Shown: one piece after another, positions 17,636-26,915 of the stretch
How positions within the stretch are numbered: position 1 is the first letter of the stretch
Layout of the letters: every line of letters begins with the position of its first letter
Source of the DNA: Cyclobacteriaceae bacterium
Lineage (GTDB): Bacteria > Bacteroidota > Bacteroidia > Cytophagales > Cyclobacteriaceae
Length of the DNA stretch: 64,000 nt
NCBI GenBank assembly: GCA_028278225.1
Contig: JANQEU010000055.1
Location: forward strand, 62,001-126,000
Direction of reading: 5' to 3'
Position numbers and translations under genes: made by a program
The notes under the pieces: generated by a model
Seen by the model: only the letters and a program-made list of their open reading frames with translations
The model's database searches: none
Told to the model about the DNA's origin: nothing

Positions 17636-18944
17636 GGAGAATCAACATATTGCAATACTAGGTGCCGGACTGGCAGGTTCATTACTGGCACTGCTACTAA
17701 GAAATGAGGGATTTAAGGTTTCCGTGTATGAAAAGCGGATCGACCCGCGCGAAACAAAAATACCGGAAGGGAAATCCATAAATCTCGCACTCAGTCACCG
17801 GGGAATACGCGCGTTGGAGCATGCTAATGCTTTTACCCCGCTAAAGGATCATCTGATTCCCATGAATGGTCGCATGATGCATGATCATGATGGAAAACTG
17901 ACCTTTTTATCATACGGTACTGAGGGTCAATTCATTAATTCCGTCTCAAGAAACGAGCTGAACCTGAATTTGATCAACCAGGCTGAAAAATCCGGCGTTT
18001 CATTCCATTTTGGTTACAAGTGTGAAAGGGTCAATCTTGAAAAAACTGAATTTGTAGTATCCAACAACGGCAAATATTACACACACAACACGGATGTGGT
18101 GTTCGGCGCCGACGGTGCTTTTTCGGCATTGAGAAAGTCGATGCTGCCCCAGGACAGGTTTGATTACCAGCAGATGTACATCGGCCATGGTTATAAAGAG
18201 CTTGCCATGCCTCCCCGCAACGGGGATTTTGCCATGGAACCTAATTACCTCCATATCTGGCCGAGAGGAAATTTCATGCTCATTGCACTCCCTAATCCTG
18301 ACAAAACTTTTACCTGCACACTGTTTCTGGGTTTCGAAGGAGAAGAATCATGGGAAAATCTGACCGATGACAAATCAGTCCTGGACTTTTTCCATGGAAA
18401 CTTCCCCGATATGACCTCAAAAATACCTGACCTGTTGGAGCAGTTCCATCGCAACCCTACCTCGTCCCTGATAACGGTAAGATGTCAACCCTGGCATCAC
18501 AAGAGGTGTATGCTGATCGGGGATGCAGCCCACGCCATTGTGCCCTTTTACGGGCAGGGAATGAATGCGGCATTTGAAGATTGCAGGCTCTTCGTGGAAA
18601 TGGGGAAAGAAATGAACTTTGACTGGGACCGGTTACTGCAAACATTCTCAGGAACGCGCAAAAAGGATGCTGACGCTATTGCCGATCTGGCATTAAGGAA
18701 TTTCATCGAAATGAGGGATCAGGTAGCTGATAGCAGTTTCCTGGAACGAAAAACCGTAGATGCCCGGCTACATGAAAAGTTTGCGAATGACTGGATACCT
18801 ATGTACAGCATGGTAACATTCTCGGATATCCCATATCACCTTGCCCTTAAAAAGGGACTGGAGCAGGAAAAAGCACTGATAGATGCCCAGCAGAACAACT
18901 ACCTCTCGAACCTGGAAAAAATAAAAAGATCCCTAGCTGGTTAG
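17619..18944 (+). CDS. kmo: Kynurenine 3-monooxygenase
   Basis: A 441-residue FAD-dependent hydroxylase that converts kynurenine to 3-hydroxykynurenine using NADPH and oxygen. The FAD dinucleotide motif is GAGLAGSLLALLLRNEGF, and the second FAD motif is IGDAAHAIVPFYGQGMNAAFEDC. SINLALSHRGIRALE is typical of this enzyme. The C-terminal hydrophobic segment of mitochondrial homologues is missing, as expected for the bacterial type. Last gene of the operon; its stop overlaps the convergent TerB-like gene by 12 bases. Confidence 0.94.
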   Translation: MINLDRENQHIAILGAGLAGSLLALLLRNEGFKVSVYEKRIDPRETKIPEGKSINLALSHRGIRALEHANAFTPLKDHLIPMNGRMMHDHDGKLTFLSYGTEGQFINSVSRNELNLNLINQAEKSGVSFHFGYKCERVNLEKTEFVVSNNGKYYTHNTDVVFGADGAFSALRKSMLPQDRFDYQQMYIGHGYKELAMPPRNGDFAMEPNYLHIWPRGNFMLIALPNPDKTFTCTLFLGFEGEESWENLTDDKSVLDFFHGNFPDMTSKIPDLLEQFHRNPTSSLITVRCQPWHHKRCMLIGDAAHAIVPFYGQGMNAAFEDCRLFVEMGKEMNFDWDRLLQTFSGTRKKDADAIADLALRNFIEMRDQVADSSFLERKTVDARLHEKFANDWIPMYSMVTFSDIPYHLALKKGLEQEKALIDAQQNNYLSNLEKIKRSLAG

Positions 18945-19379
18945 GTTTAGCTGACGAGAAAGTTCGTCGATCGTTTTTTGCTCCACTTCGGATATTCCGT
19001 CAGCAATGTTGGCAAAAAGATACATGGACTCCAGTACAAATTCCTTGTCCTCCTCATGAGTTAACAACCAAAATCTTAACGCGCCCAGAAACTTTTCTTT
19101 CCATTTATCCTGGTTTTGAATGAGAAACTTAAACTCTTCCAACAAATTCTGGCTCATCAGATCTTTTTCTACTTCACTCAATGACTGTCCAAACTCATCA
19201 ATTAGTCCTTTGGTTGTCTGTTCCACAGCTTCCCATTCCTCCGGATCCAAAACGCCATCGCACATGCAGACGATCAGTGATGGGAAAAGATTAAGAATGT
19301 AGGAAAACTGATCAATATTGAAGGTTACAGGCCGTTCGTGGTTGTACTCGGCCAACAAGCTGGTTAAAGGAGAACTCAT
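18933..19379 (-). CDS. TerB-like acidic helical protein
   Basis: A helical, acidic protein of 148 residues from the preferred start at 19379 (MSSPLTSLLAEY). A longer 163-residue reading from 19424 adds an A-rich segment that looks like untranslated leader. The repeated pattern of a short acidic helix cap (CDGVLDPEEWEAVEQ and ADGISEVEQKTIDE) is that of TerB/DjlA-N domains, whose acidic loops can bind metal. Location is cytoplasmic and the function unknown. Confidence 0.65.
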   Translation of the reverse strand: MSSPLTSLLAEYNHERPVTFNIDQFSYILNLFPSLIVCMCDGVLDPEEWEAVEQTTKGLIDEFGQSLSEVEKDLMSQNLLEEFKFLIQNQDKWKEKFLGALRFWLLTHEEDKEFVLESMYLFANIADGISEVEQKTIDELSRQLNLTS

Positions 19380-19461
19380 AAATAAATCTTGTTTTAATTC
19401 AATTTTTTCATAGTTTAATACCATTAGTGAATGAGAAGTAACCAGCCTGAAGAATAATTAT

Positions 19462-20949
19462 TTAGCGGGAACCGTTCCCGGTCAATTCAGTAGAGTCAGA
19501 GGTAATATCACTATCAGGATGCAGCACTATGTAATTGTTAAAAGTCTCTTCAATGATTTTAACATAATCAACGGGTTCCATTCCACGGCAATATCCAAAC
19601 TCCACTACTTCGTCATTGTAGTAGGCGGGCTTTGATTTTTTCAGCAGGTACTCTTTCACACTATCCCAACTGTCCGGATCAGCTTCATATTTCTTGGCTA
19701 ATCTTCTGGCATCAAAGACGTGCCCATGACCCACGTTGTAAGAAGCGAGCACAAATTTTAACCGTTCAGCTTCATCATCTATTATATGGTCCCAACGCTC
19801 CTGGAGCCATTTGATGTGTAATACCGCTGCCCTGAGATTTTCTGCAGGATCTCTTAAGTTTTTGATATTGTGCTCCGCAGCAGTTACGGGCAAAACCTGC
19901 ATCAGCCCGATGGCGCCCGCCCACGATTTGGCATCCGGATCAAATTTGGATTCTTTGTAGACCTGGGCCGCAAGCATTCTCCAATCCCATCCCAGCTCTG
20001 TGGCAGCATTTTTGATCAAACTATCATAAGGCGATATTTTGCCTCCCCCGGTGGAGAAGTATTCACTCCGTTTTCTGATCCTGCTTGATTTCGAGCTTTT
20101 GAAGTATTTGTCGTAAACCACATAGTACTCGGGACGTTTTCTCATCTTCAATATCCATTCATTTAGAACGGTCCGGAGACTGTCTGCATTTTTCCTCATT
20201 CCCCATGCAATTTGCTGTGGAAAACTTACCGGGGTCTTGATATCGAGATTGCCGTAGTAGGTGGTATTGACCAGGCCAATATCCTCCTCCACTACGGTAA
20301 AATCAATTTCACCGTCTGACACCTTCCGGATTATTTCTTCTGTCTCAACGTTTGGAAAATCCTCTATGATGATAATTTCCCCGCCAATTTCATCCGAGAG
20401 ATTTATCAACCGGTTCAGATAAGATGATTGATATCTGACAAAAACTTCCTTCCCAATGAGGTCAACAGGATTTCGGATTAACCGGGCTTCGATTTCATGA
20501 AGCTTCATCTGCCGCCAGTTCTCCGGTTTTCGCTGGACCAATACCAGCCGGACGAGATTGTGGTAATGCGAAAAACTGATACGTTCTTTCCTCTCCTTGG
20601 TGATCGTCAGGTTGTAGGCCATTATATCACCTTCTCCTTTATTCAATTTCTCAAATGCTTCTTCCAGGTTTGTGGTGACATTGATCCTTAGCCCAATGTT
20701 CATCGAATCCGTAAACATCTTGAGCAATTCATACTCATAACCCATGGTCTCCCCTTTGTAAAGGAATAGCCCTGTGGAGCTATTATCCATAAGGGCAATG
20801 ATGTATCCCCTTTCATGTATCTCGTCGTAATCAAAATCTACAATGTTTTCATCACGGGACAGGGAAATATTTCGAAACTCAGTATTAGATGGCTTACAAC
20901 TACTAATCCCTGCGATCAGAATTATGGAAAATATTTCTAAATATTTCAT
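19462..20949 (-). CDS. MltF-like membrane-bound lytic transglycosylase
   Basis: A 495-residue lipoprotein with the domain order of MltF. A lipobox signal (GISSCKPS) is followed by a periplasmic solute-binding-like domain (about 45-290) and an SLT goose-type lysozyme domain (about 325-450). The catalytic Glu is in VYKESKFDPDA, followed by AIGLMQVLPVTAAEH and the SYNVGHGHV motif. It cleaves glycan strands of peptidoglycan with 1,6-anhydro products. It is transcribed alone, after the dxs gene on the same strand. Confidence 0.9.
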   Translation of the reverse strand: MKYLEIFSIILIAGISSCKPSNTEFRNISLSRDENIVDFDYDEIHERGYIIALMDNSSTGLFLYKGETMGYEYELLKMFTDSMNIGLRINVTTNLEEAFEKLNKGEGDIMAYNLTITKERKERISFSHYHNLVRLVLVQRKPENWRQMKLHEIEARLIRNPVDLIGKEVFVRYQSSYLNRLINLSDEIGGEIIIIEDFPNVETEEIIRKVSDGEIDFTVVEEDIGLVNTTYYGNLDIKTPVSFPQQIAWGMRKNADSLRTVLNEWILKMRKRPEYYVVYDKYFKSSKSSRIRKRSEYFSTGGGKISPYDSLIKNAATELGWDWRMLAAQVYKESKFDPDAKSWAGAIGLMQVLPVTAAEHNIKNLRDPAENLRAAVLHIKWLQERWDHIIDDEAERLKFVLASYNVGHGHVFDARRLAKKYEADPDSWDSVKEYLLKKSKPAYYNDEVVEFGYCRGMEPVDYVKIIEETFNNYIVLHPDSDITSDSTELTGNGSR

Positions 20950-20995
20950 AACGCTTCTGACAAGGTAAGAATTTCAGAATAAAGTAAAAAACGGA

Positions 20996-22903
20996 CTAGA
21001 CCATTTCATGGTGCAACATTTTCAGTGCTGCACGATAAATGCCTTCGGGATCAAACCCGCATTCACGATGGAGTTCGATTTGTTCACCGTGTTCCACCAC
21101 ACGGTCGGGAATTCCCAGTCTCACAACTTTTCGGTGGTAATGATTGTCTGCCATAAACTCCAGTATTGCCGATCCGAATCCCCCCTGGACACACCCATCT
21201 TCGATGGTAATGATGTAGTTATGCCTCTTGAAAACTTTGTGGAGCAGATCCTTATCCAGCGGCTTGACAAACCTCAAATCATAATGACCGGTGTCAATGC
21301 CTTCTTTCGCCAGCGCTTCGGCAGCCTCAAACACATAATTGCCAATATGCCCGATTGTGAGAAATGCCAGGTCTCCCCGGTCGGATAGCACCCTGCCCTT
21401 ACCAATCTCCAGTTCCTTCAGGGGCGTTCTCCATTGCGTCATCACTCCCTGTCCCCTGGGATATCTGATGGAAAATGGCCCATTAAACCTTGATGCTGTG
21501 AACATCAGGTTTCTGAGCTCTTCTTCATTCATAGGTGCTGAAACAACCATATTGGGGACGCACCTCATAAAGGCAATATCGTAAGCCCCGTGATGTGTGG
21601 GTCCGTCAGCACCCGCAAATCCGGCACGGTCCATGCAGAATGTTACAGGCAGATTTTGCAAGCACACATCATGTATAACCTGATCATACGCCCGCTGCAT
21701 AAAAGTGCTGTATATATTGCAAAAGGGATGAGAACCCTGTGTAGCCATCCCAGCCGAGAATGTTACAGCATGTTGTTCGGCGATTCCAACATCAAAGGCC
21801 CTGTCCGGCAACTCCTTCATCATTATATTCATAGAAGAGCCGGAAGGCATAGCAGGTGTGACGCCGATAATTTTATCATCTTTCCTGGCCAGCTCCACTA
21901 GTGTATGGCCAAATACTTCCTGATATTTGATCGGATTGGGTTTAACAGGGGCTTTCTTGTGGATCATTCCGCTGACCTTATCAAATTTTCCAGGTGCATG
22001 CCACTTGGTCTGATTTTCTTCGGCGGCTTTATATCCTTTTCCTTTTACGGTTATACAGTGTAATATTTTTGGCCCGGAAATGTCTTTAAGGTCATCCAGG
22101 ACATGTACCAAATGATTAACATCATGCCCGTCGACAGGCCCAAAGTACCTCAGGTTCAGTGACTCAAATAAATTACTTTGTTTTAGCAGGAAAGATTTGA
22201 TGCTTCCTTCTACCTTACTTACTATTTCCTGAGCATTCGGCCCGAACTTGCTGATCTTACCCAGGATGTTCCACACTTCATCTCGGAACTTATTGTAAGT
22301 ATGTGATGTGGTAATATCCGTCAGATAATCCTTGAGGGCTCCCACATTTGGATCAATCGACATGCAATTGTCATTGAGAATGATCAGGAGATTGGAGTTT
22401 GACACCCCGGCATGATTCATCGCCTCAAATGCCACCCCGCCCGTCATCGCTCCATCACCGATGACTGCGATGTGTTGCCTTTCCCTATTCTGATACTTAT
22501 TGGAAACCGCCATACCCAGAGCGGCTGATATTGAAGTCGATGAGTGCCCTACGCCAAATGCATCGTACTCACTCTCCCCTCTTTTGGGAAAACCGGAAAG
22601 ACCTCCATAAAGCCTGTTCGAATGAAATTCTTCTTTTCGTCCCGTAAGGATTTTATGGCCATAAGCCTGATGGCCCACATCCCAGACCAACTGATCCTCC
22701 GGAGTATTGAACACATAGTGCAAAGCAACCGTCAATTCCACTACTCCAAGGCTGGCGCCGAAGTGTCCTCCGTAAACCGAGACATGATCAATGATATAGT
22801 TTCTAAGGTCCTGGCAGACCTGAACCAATTGCGTTTGATCAACTTTTTTTAAGTCATCAGGGGAATTAATTCCAGCGAGAAGTTTACCCGGTTCGATGCG
22901 CAT
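20996..22903 (-). CDS. dxs: 1-deoxy-D-xylulose-5-phosphate synthase
   Basis: A 635-residue thiamine-diphosphate enzyme that condenses pyruvate and glyceraldehyde 3-phosphate, the first step of the MEP isoprenoid pathway. The start at 22903 (MRIEPGKLLAGI) fits the family; a start eight codons earlier adds an unlikely extension. WDVGHQAYGHKILTGR, the ThDP/Mg motif GDGAMTGGVAFEAMNHAG...NDN, GPVDGHD, the catalytic Glu in VGIAEQHAVTFSAG and DRAGFAGADGPTHHG are all present. It is divergent from scpA and shows no damage. Confidence 0.95.
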   Translation of the reverse strand: MRIEPGKLLAGINSPDDLKKVDQTQLVQVCQDLRNYIIDHVSVYGGHFGASLGVVELTVALHYVFNTPEDQLVWDVGHQAYGHKILTGRKEEFHSNRLYGGLSGFPKRGESEYDAFGVGHSSTSISAALGMAVSNKYQNRERQHIAVIGDGAMTGGVAFEAMNHAGVSNSNLLIILNDNCMSIDPNVGALKDYLTDITTSHTYNKFRDEVWNILGKISKFGPNAQEIVSKVEGSIKSFLLKQSNLFESLNLRYFGPVDGHDVNHLVHVLDDLKDISGPKILHCITVKGKGYKAAEENQTKWHAPGKFDKVSGMIHKKAPVKPNPIKYQEVFGHTLVELARKDDKIIGVTPAMPSGSSMNIMMKELPDRAFDVGIAEQHAVTFSAGMATQGSHPFCNIYSTFMQRAYDQVIHDVCLQNLPVTFCMDRAGFAGADGPTHHGAYDIAFMRCVPNMVVSAPMNEEELRNLMFTASRFNGPFSIRYPRGQGVMTQWRTPLKELEIGKGRVLSDRGDLAFLTIGHIGNYVFEAAEALAKEGIDTGHYDLRFVKPLDKDLLHKVFKRHNYIITIEDGCVQGGFGSAILEFMADNHYHRKVVRLGIPDRVVEHGEQIELHRECGFDPEGIYRAALKMLHHEMV

Positions 22904-23041
22904 AAGGATCAGGTTTGAAGAATACAATACAAACCCAAATTACTTTGAATTGTTTATATCTTTTTCTGTTCCTGAAAAATAATCTTGCAAATTTAATCCA
23001 ATTTTGCATACGATTTTGGAAATTTCAGAGGAACCGAAAAA

Positions 23042-23806
23042 TTGAGTGAAATAAAGGAAAACGTGAAATTTGAGATCAAATTACCCCTTTTTGAAGGTCC
23101 GTTTGATCTGTTGCTTTTCTTCATCGAAAGGGACGAACTGGATATTTACGACATCCCGATTGCCAAAATCACGGACGACTTCCTGGGATATCTGCATCAG
23201 TTGGATCAGATGAATGTCGAAGTAGCGAGTGAGTTTATCCTGGTTGCCGCTACACTAATGCGAATTAAGGCCAAGATGTTACTCCCGCGCCCGGTTCTGG
23301 ATGAGGAGGGCAATGAAATCGATCCCAGAGAAGAACTGGTGAAACATCTCCTCGAGTACAAGAAATACAAATCCGTCATTACCGACCTGTCCAAACTGGA
23401 AATGGATAGATTAAATCAGGAGAAAAGAGGAAACCTGTTCAGGGAGATCCGCTCCCTGGCTCAAACCATAGATGTAGAAGCTGAATTACAAGATCTTGAC
23501 CTCTACAAAATGATGAGGGTATTTGAGCGGGTCATGAACAGGTATGAAACTGAAAAGAACAAACCCATCCACCAGATTATTCAATACCCCTATACAATTG
23601 AAAACCAGAAAGATCATCTGATCAGAAAGATGTATGCCGCCGCCAACCAGCGTCTTTCGTTCATAGACCTGGTCAAAGAAAAACCGGAAAAAATCCTGGT
23701 GATCTTTAATTTTTTGGCAATCCTGGAATTACTTCAGCTAAGGAAAATCTCACTATCCCTTGGCGAAGGCTTCAATAATTTTTGGATTGAACCCAGGACA
23801 AATTGA
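23042..23806 (+). CDS. scpA: Segregation and condensation protein A
   Basis: A 254-residue kleisin that bridges the SMC heads with ScpB during chromosome condensation. LPLFEGPFDLLLFFIE near the N-terminus, LVAATLMRIKAKMLLPR and the C-terminal winged helix (VIFNFLAILELLQLRKISL) identify it. No ATG is available: the longest reading starts at TTG (23042), and a GTG at 23063 (MKFEIKLPLFEG) would suit equally. scpB is not adjacent. Confidence 0.92.
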   Translation: MSEIKENVKFEIKLPLFEGPFDLLLFFIERDELDIYDIPIAKITDDFLGYLHQLDQMNVEVASEFILVAATLMRIKAKMLLPRPVLDEEGNEIDPREELVKHLLEYKKYKSVITDLSKLEMDRLNQEKRGNLFREIRSLAQTIDVEAELQDLDLYKMMRVFERVMNRYETEKNKPIHQIIQYPYTIENQKDHLIRKMYAAANQRLSFIDLVKEKPEKILVIFNFLAILELLQLRKISLSLGEGFNNFWIEPRTN

Positions 23807-23897
23807 ACATCAATAACCAAATCCTAAATAAACCCAGTATTGAATTCTCCCGGGACTCACACCTCAATTATCGGGTTTCAGGTTTGGAGTGTGCTGT

Positions 23898-24317
23898 TCA
23901 GACCCGCTCAAATTGAGAAAAGAAGAAATCTCCTTCGATTCCGGCATTTTCATCGGAATCGGATCCGTGAATGGCATTTGCCTCAATTGATGTGGCAAAC
24001 AGCTTTCTGATGGTTCCTTCCTCGGCCTTGGCCGGATCTGTCGCACCTATAAGTTTTCTGAAATCTTCCACTGCATTAGCCTTTTCCAGGATCATAGCAA
24101 TGATAGGCCCCGACGACATGTAGCTAATAAGATCCTGATAGAAAGGTCGCTCCTTATGGACTGCGTAGAATGCTCCGGCTGTTTTCGCATTGAGTTGTGT
24201 AAGCTTCATTGCTTTTATAGCAAAACCTGCTTCCTGGATCATTTTGATCATAGTACCGGAATTCCCTGCCCTGAAAGCATCCGGTTTGATCATAGTGAAG
24301 GTAATATTGCCCGCCAT
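23898..24317 (-). CDS. ndk: Nucleoside diphosphate kinase
   Basis: A 139-residue enzyme that balances nucleoside triphosphate pools. The start at 24317 ([15 protein letters not shown]) matches the family; an upstream reading from 24380 adds 21 residues of low value. The phosphorylated His is H117 in [13 protein letters not shown]11, Y51 and R104-type nucleotide contacts are recognisable ([11 protein letters not shown]). Monocistronic and divergent from the following operon. Confidence 0.95.
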   Translation of the reverse strand: MAGNITFTMIKPDAFRAGNSGTMIKMIQEAGFAIKAMKLTQLNAKTAGAFYAVHKERPFYQDLISYMSSGPIIAMILEKANAVEDFRKLIGATDPAKAEEGTIRKLFATSIEANAIHGSDSDENAGIEGDFFFSQFERV

Positions 24318-24463
24318 TTTTATTTTTTCTTTATGATATGATTGTGATAAAGCGGCTGCAAAAATAATATTTAAATTCAATCACGTTCACTAATCTCATA
24401 TTTTGTAATTATTAGAATTCTTATGAGTTTTGCCGTTCAAAAAAATGCCTGAGAGCTGGCCAA

Positions 24464-25483
24464 GTGAATTCAATAGACGGTTTTCTTCCGATCCTCGAAG
24501 AGACTAAAAAAATTGTCATTACAACTCACCCGAATCCTGATGCCGACGCATTGGGTTCTTCTTTGGGCTTATACCTTTTCCTAATCCAAAGAGGACACGA
24601 GGTCCATGTCATATCGCCCACCGAGTACCCTGATTTTTTGCAGTGGATGCCCGGAAATGAAAAGGTGATCGTCATGTCGGAGTCAACATGTGATGAGGTG
24701 AGGTCAAAAATGATGGACAGTGACGTTATATTCTGCCTTGACTTTTCGATGCTGAACAGGCTCAAGGAAATGGAAGAAATGATCCGCAGCTCGAATGCCG
24801 TGAAAGTCATTATCGACCACCATCGCGATCCGGAAGACTTTGCCGATTACCAGCTATGGGATACCAATGCTGCGGCTACCGGGGAGCTACTATTTGATTT
24901 TATTCTTTTGCTCAATGGCCGGGATGAAATAACACCGGACATTGCCAACTGCATATACGCCGGTATCATGACTGATACTGGGTCATTCAGGCACCCCTCA
25001 ACCACCGCCAAGGTACATCGTATAGTCGCGGAACTGATAGACCTGGGAGCCGATATCGATTTGGTCAACCGCGAGATCTATGATACCAATTCGATAAACC
25101 GGTTAAGGTTCATTGGTTTTGCACTTTCTCAAAGGCTGTATATCCGCGAGGACCAGCAAATAGCCTATTTTGTCATAAGTGCAGAAGATTTTGAGCGTTT
25201 CGGTCTGAAGACCGGCGACACCGAGGGATTAGTGAACTATGCCCTTTCTATTAAAGGCATCGTGATGGCAACCATTATTATTGAGAAAGAGGATGAGGTA
25301 CGATTATCATTCAGATCCATAGGGGATTATGCTGTGAACTTGTTTGCAAATCAGCATTTCGAAGGTGGGGGTCATAAGAATGCCTCGGGGGGTGTTTCAA
25401 ATATGAGCCTTAATGAAACAGTAGAGAAATTTGAATCACTCATTCCGCACTTCAAAACAAAATATCTTAAAGTACAAGTATGA
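24464..25483 (+). CDS. DHH-family phosphoesterase (NrnA-like)
   Basis: A 339-residue DHH/DHHA1 phosphoesterase, similar to NrnA, which degrades nanoRNA and may also remove the 3'-phosphate of pAp. Metal motifs are THPNPDADALGSSLGL, CLDFSMLNRL and the signature VIIDHHRDP (DHH). The DHHA1 domain ends with GGGHKNASGG. The start is GTG at 24464. It opens a five-gene run in which each gene overlaps the next by the four bases ATGA, an operon of quality-control functions. Confidence 0.9.
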   Translation: MNSIDGFLPILEETKKIVITTHPNPDADALGSSLGLYLFLIQRGHEVHVISPTEYPDFLQWMPGNEKVIVMSESTCDEVRSKMMDSDVIFCLDFSMLNRLKEMEEMIRSSNAVKVIIDHHRDPEDFADYQLWDTNAAATGELLFDFILLLNGRDEITPDIANCIYAGIMTDTGSFRHPSTTAKVHRIVAELIDLGADIDLVNREIYDTNSINRLRFIGFALSQRLYIREDQQIAYFVISAEDFERFGLKTGDTEGLVNYALSIKGIVMATIIIEKEDEVRLSFRSIGDYAVNLFANQHFEGGGHKNASGGVSNMSLNETVEKFESLIPHFKTKYLKVQV

Positions 25484-26313
25484 AAAAATTTATGTTCAGC
25501 CTGCTCCTGGCAGGCGTTATGCTGGGCTGTGGAGACCAGGATACAAAAGTAAAAATCACCTATTATGAGAAAGGGGAAGAAGCGCTGGAAATCGGTAAAG
25601 TACTGCTCTTTTGGGCGGAATATAAAACTGAAGATGGTGAATACTTGCTGGATACCAGGCCGGAGGAACCGCTGGCAATACTTTATGACACTTCTGCGGT
25701 AAATCAGGGTGGATTGTTGATGAAAACAATTGACAGGCTGAAGGTCGGAGACAGTGTTTTATTCGAAATACCGTCAAAGAATCTCTGGGAAGTCACCTTT
25801 CAAAGGGATCTACCCGATTCGATCGGGGAGAACTCATCGATTTCCGTTATTATGAGGATAATTGATCAGGTGACACGTGAAGAATACCAGGCCTATGCAA
25901 TGGAAATGGAACAAAAGAGAAATGCAAGGTTTAACGCGGAGGAGGAAAAGCAGTTGGAAGCATATTTTTCGGAAAAAGGATTACTACCTGCTAAAACCGA
26001 GTCCGGTTTACGGTACATAATTACTAAAGAAGGGCAGGGGCCCCTGGCGAAGAATAACGATCGGGTCAATGTGAGATATAAAGGAATGCTCCTGGATGGT
26101 ACGGAATTTGATGCCGGTGATTATGCGTTTGTATTGGGGACCGGAAATGTGATCAGAGGATGGGACGAAGGAATAGCCTACCTGAAAGTAGGATCGAAAG
26201 CCACACTGTACATCCCAAGTGCATTGGGATATGGCAGCAGGGGCTCGGGTCGTACCATTCCCCCATTTTCATCGTTAATATTTGAGGTTGAGTTGCTGGA
26301 AATAATTAAATGA
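25480..26313 (+). CDS. FKBP-type peptidyl-prolyl isomerase lipoprotein
   Basis: A 277-residue lipoprotein (lipobox AGVMLGCGDQ) with two FKBP-related parts. The N-terminal 120 residues are a divergent FKBP-like fold, and residues about 185-277 are a well-kept FKBP domain (VNVRYKGMLLDGTEFDAG, VIRGWDEGIAYLKVGSKATLYIP, GYGSRG, IPPFSSLIFEVELLEI). It is expected to catalyse proline isomerisation in the envelope. GldI of gliding bacteria is a lipoprotein of this kind, but that identity cannot be claimed from sequence alone. Coupled at both ends by ATGA overlaps. Confidence 0.9.
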   Translation: MKKFMFSLLLAGVMLGCGDQDTKVKITYYEKGEEALEIGKVLLFWAEYKTEDGEYLLDTRPEEPLAILYDTSAVNQGGLLMKTIDRLKVGDSVLFEIPSKNLWEVTFQRDLPDSIGENSSISVIMRIIDQVTREEYQAYAMEMEQKRNARFNAEEEKQLEAYFSEKGLLPAKTESGLRYIITKEGQGPLAKNNDRVNVRYKGMLLDGTEFDAGDYAFVLGTGNVIRGWDEGIAYLKVGSKATLYIPSALGYGSRGSGRTIPPFSSLIFEVELLEIIK

Positions 26314-26915
26314 TAAATTTTCGATTCTTTTTATCGGGTCTGGCTGTCTCGCTACTTATGATAATTGCGGGATGCAAGGAAAACTTTTCGGAAGATCCGG
26401 ATCCGGATATACAACGGATCGAAGACATACAAATTATCGAAGAATATATTTTGGAAAATAATCTGGGCCAGTACGATACCACCGAGTCCGGTGCGCGATA
26501 TATCATCCTGGACTCGGGCTTTCGTGACAGCATACACTACAACAATATCGTAGCTGTAGATTTTGTGGGATATTCTGTCGATAGTAGTGTTTTTAGTACG
26601 TCCATTCGCGAAATAGCCGATAGCGTTTTCACGGAGGTCATCGAATCCCAGCTACAACCACAGGTATTCACGTATGCCGAAACAGGGTGGTCGGTAGAAT
26701 TGATCCCATTGACATCACAATTCATAACCGACAATGGTCAGTTCGCGGGCACAGGACTCGCAGAGGCCATTACGGAAGCCTTCATTCATATGAGAGTTGG
26801 AGGTAAGTTACTCGTGCTACTACCATCCGATCAGGCATTTGAGTGGAGATCTTCCGTCTTTTTTGGCCCTTATTCCGTAATCATTTATGAGATCTATCCT
26901 GTCTGGGTATTGTGA
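26310..26915 (+). CDS. Second FKBP-like lipoprotein, divergent
   Basis: A 201-residue lipoprotein (lipobox MIIAGCKENF). Residues about 60-200 have the FKBP topology (ARYIILDSGFRDSIHYNNIVAVDFVGYSVDSSVF, then LAEAITEAFIHMRVGGKLLVLLPSDQAF and SVIIYEIYPVWVL), but many active-site aromatic residues are replaced and an insert of about 40 residues splits the fold. It probably lacks isomerase activity and may act as a chaperone partner of the FKBP encoded immediately upstream. Confidence 0.75.
   Translation: MINFRFFLSGLAVSLLMIIAGCKENFSEDPDPDIQRIEDIQIIEEYILENNLGQYDTTESGARYIILDSGFRDSIHYNNIVAVDFVGYSVDSSVFSTSIREIADSVFTEVIESQLQPQVFTYAETGWSVELIPLTSQFITDNGQFAGTGLAEAITEAFIHMRVGGKLLVLLPSDQAFEWRSSVFFGPYSVIIYEIYPVWVL

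Noticed and set aside
24425-24470. tRNA-like string GAGAGCTGGCCAAG before the DHH phosphoesterase
   Set aside because: It recalls a serine tRNA D-arm, but no acceptor, anticodon or T-arm can be folded around it.
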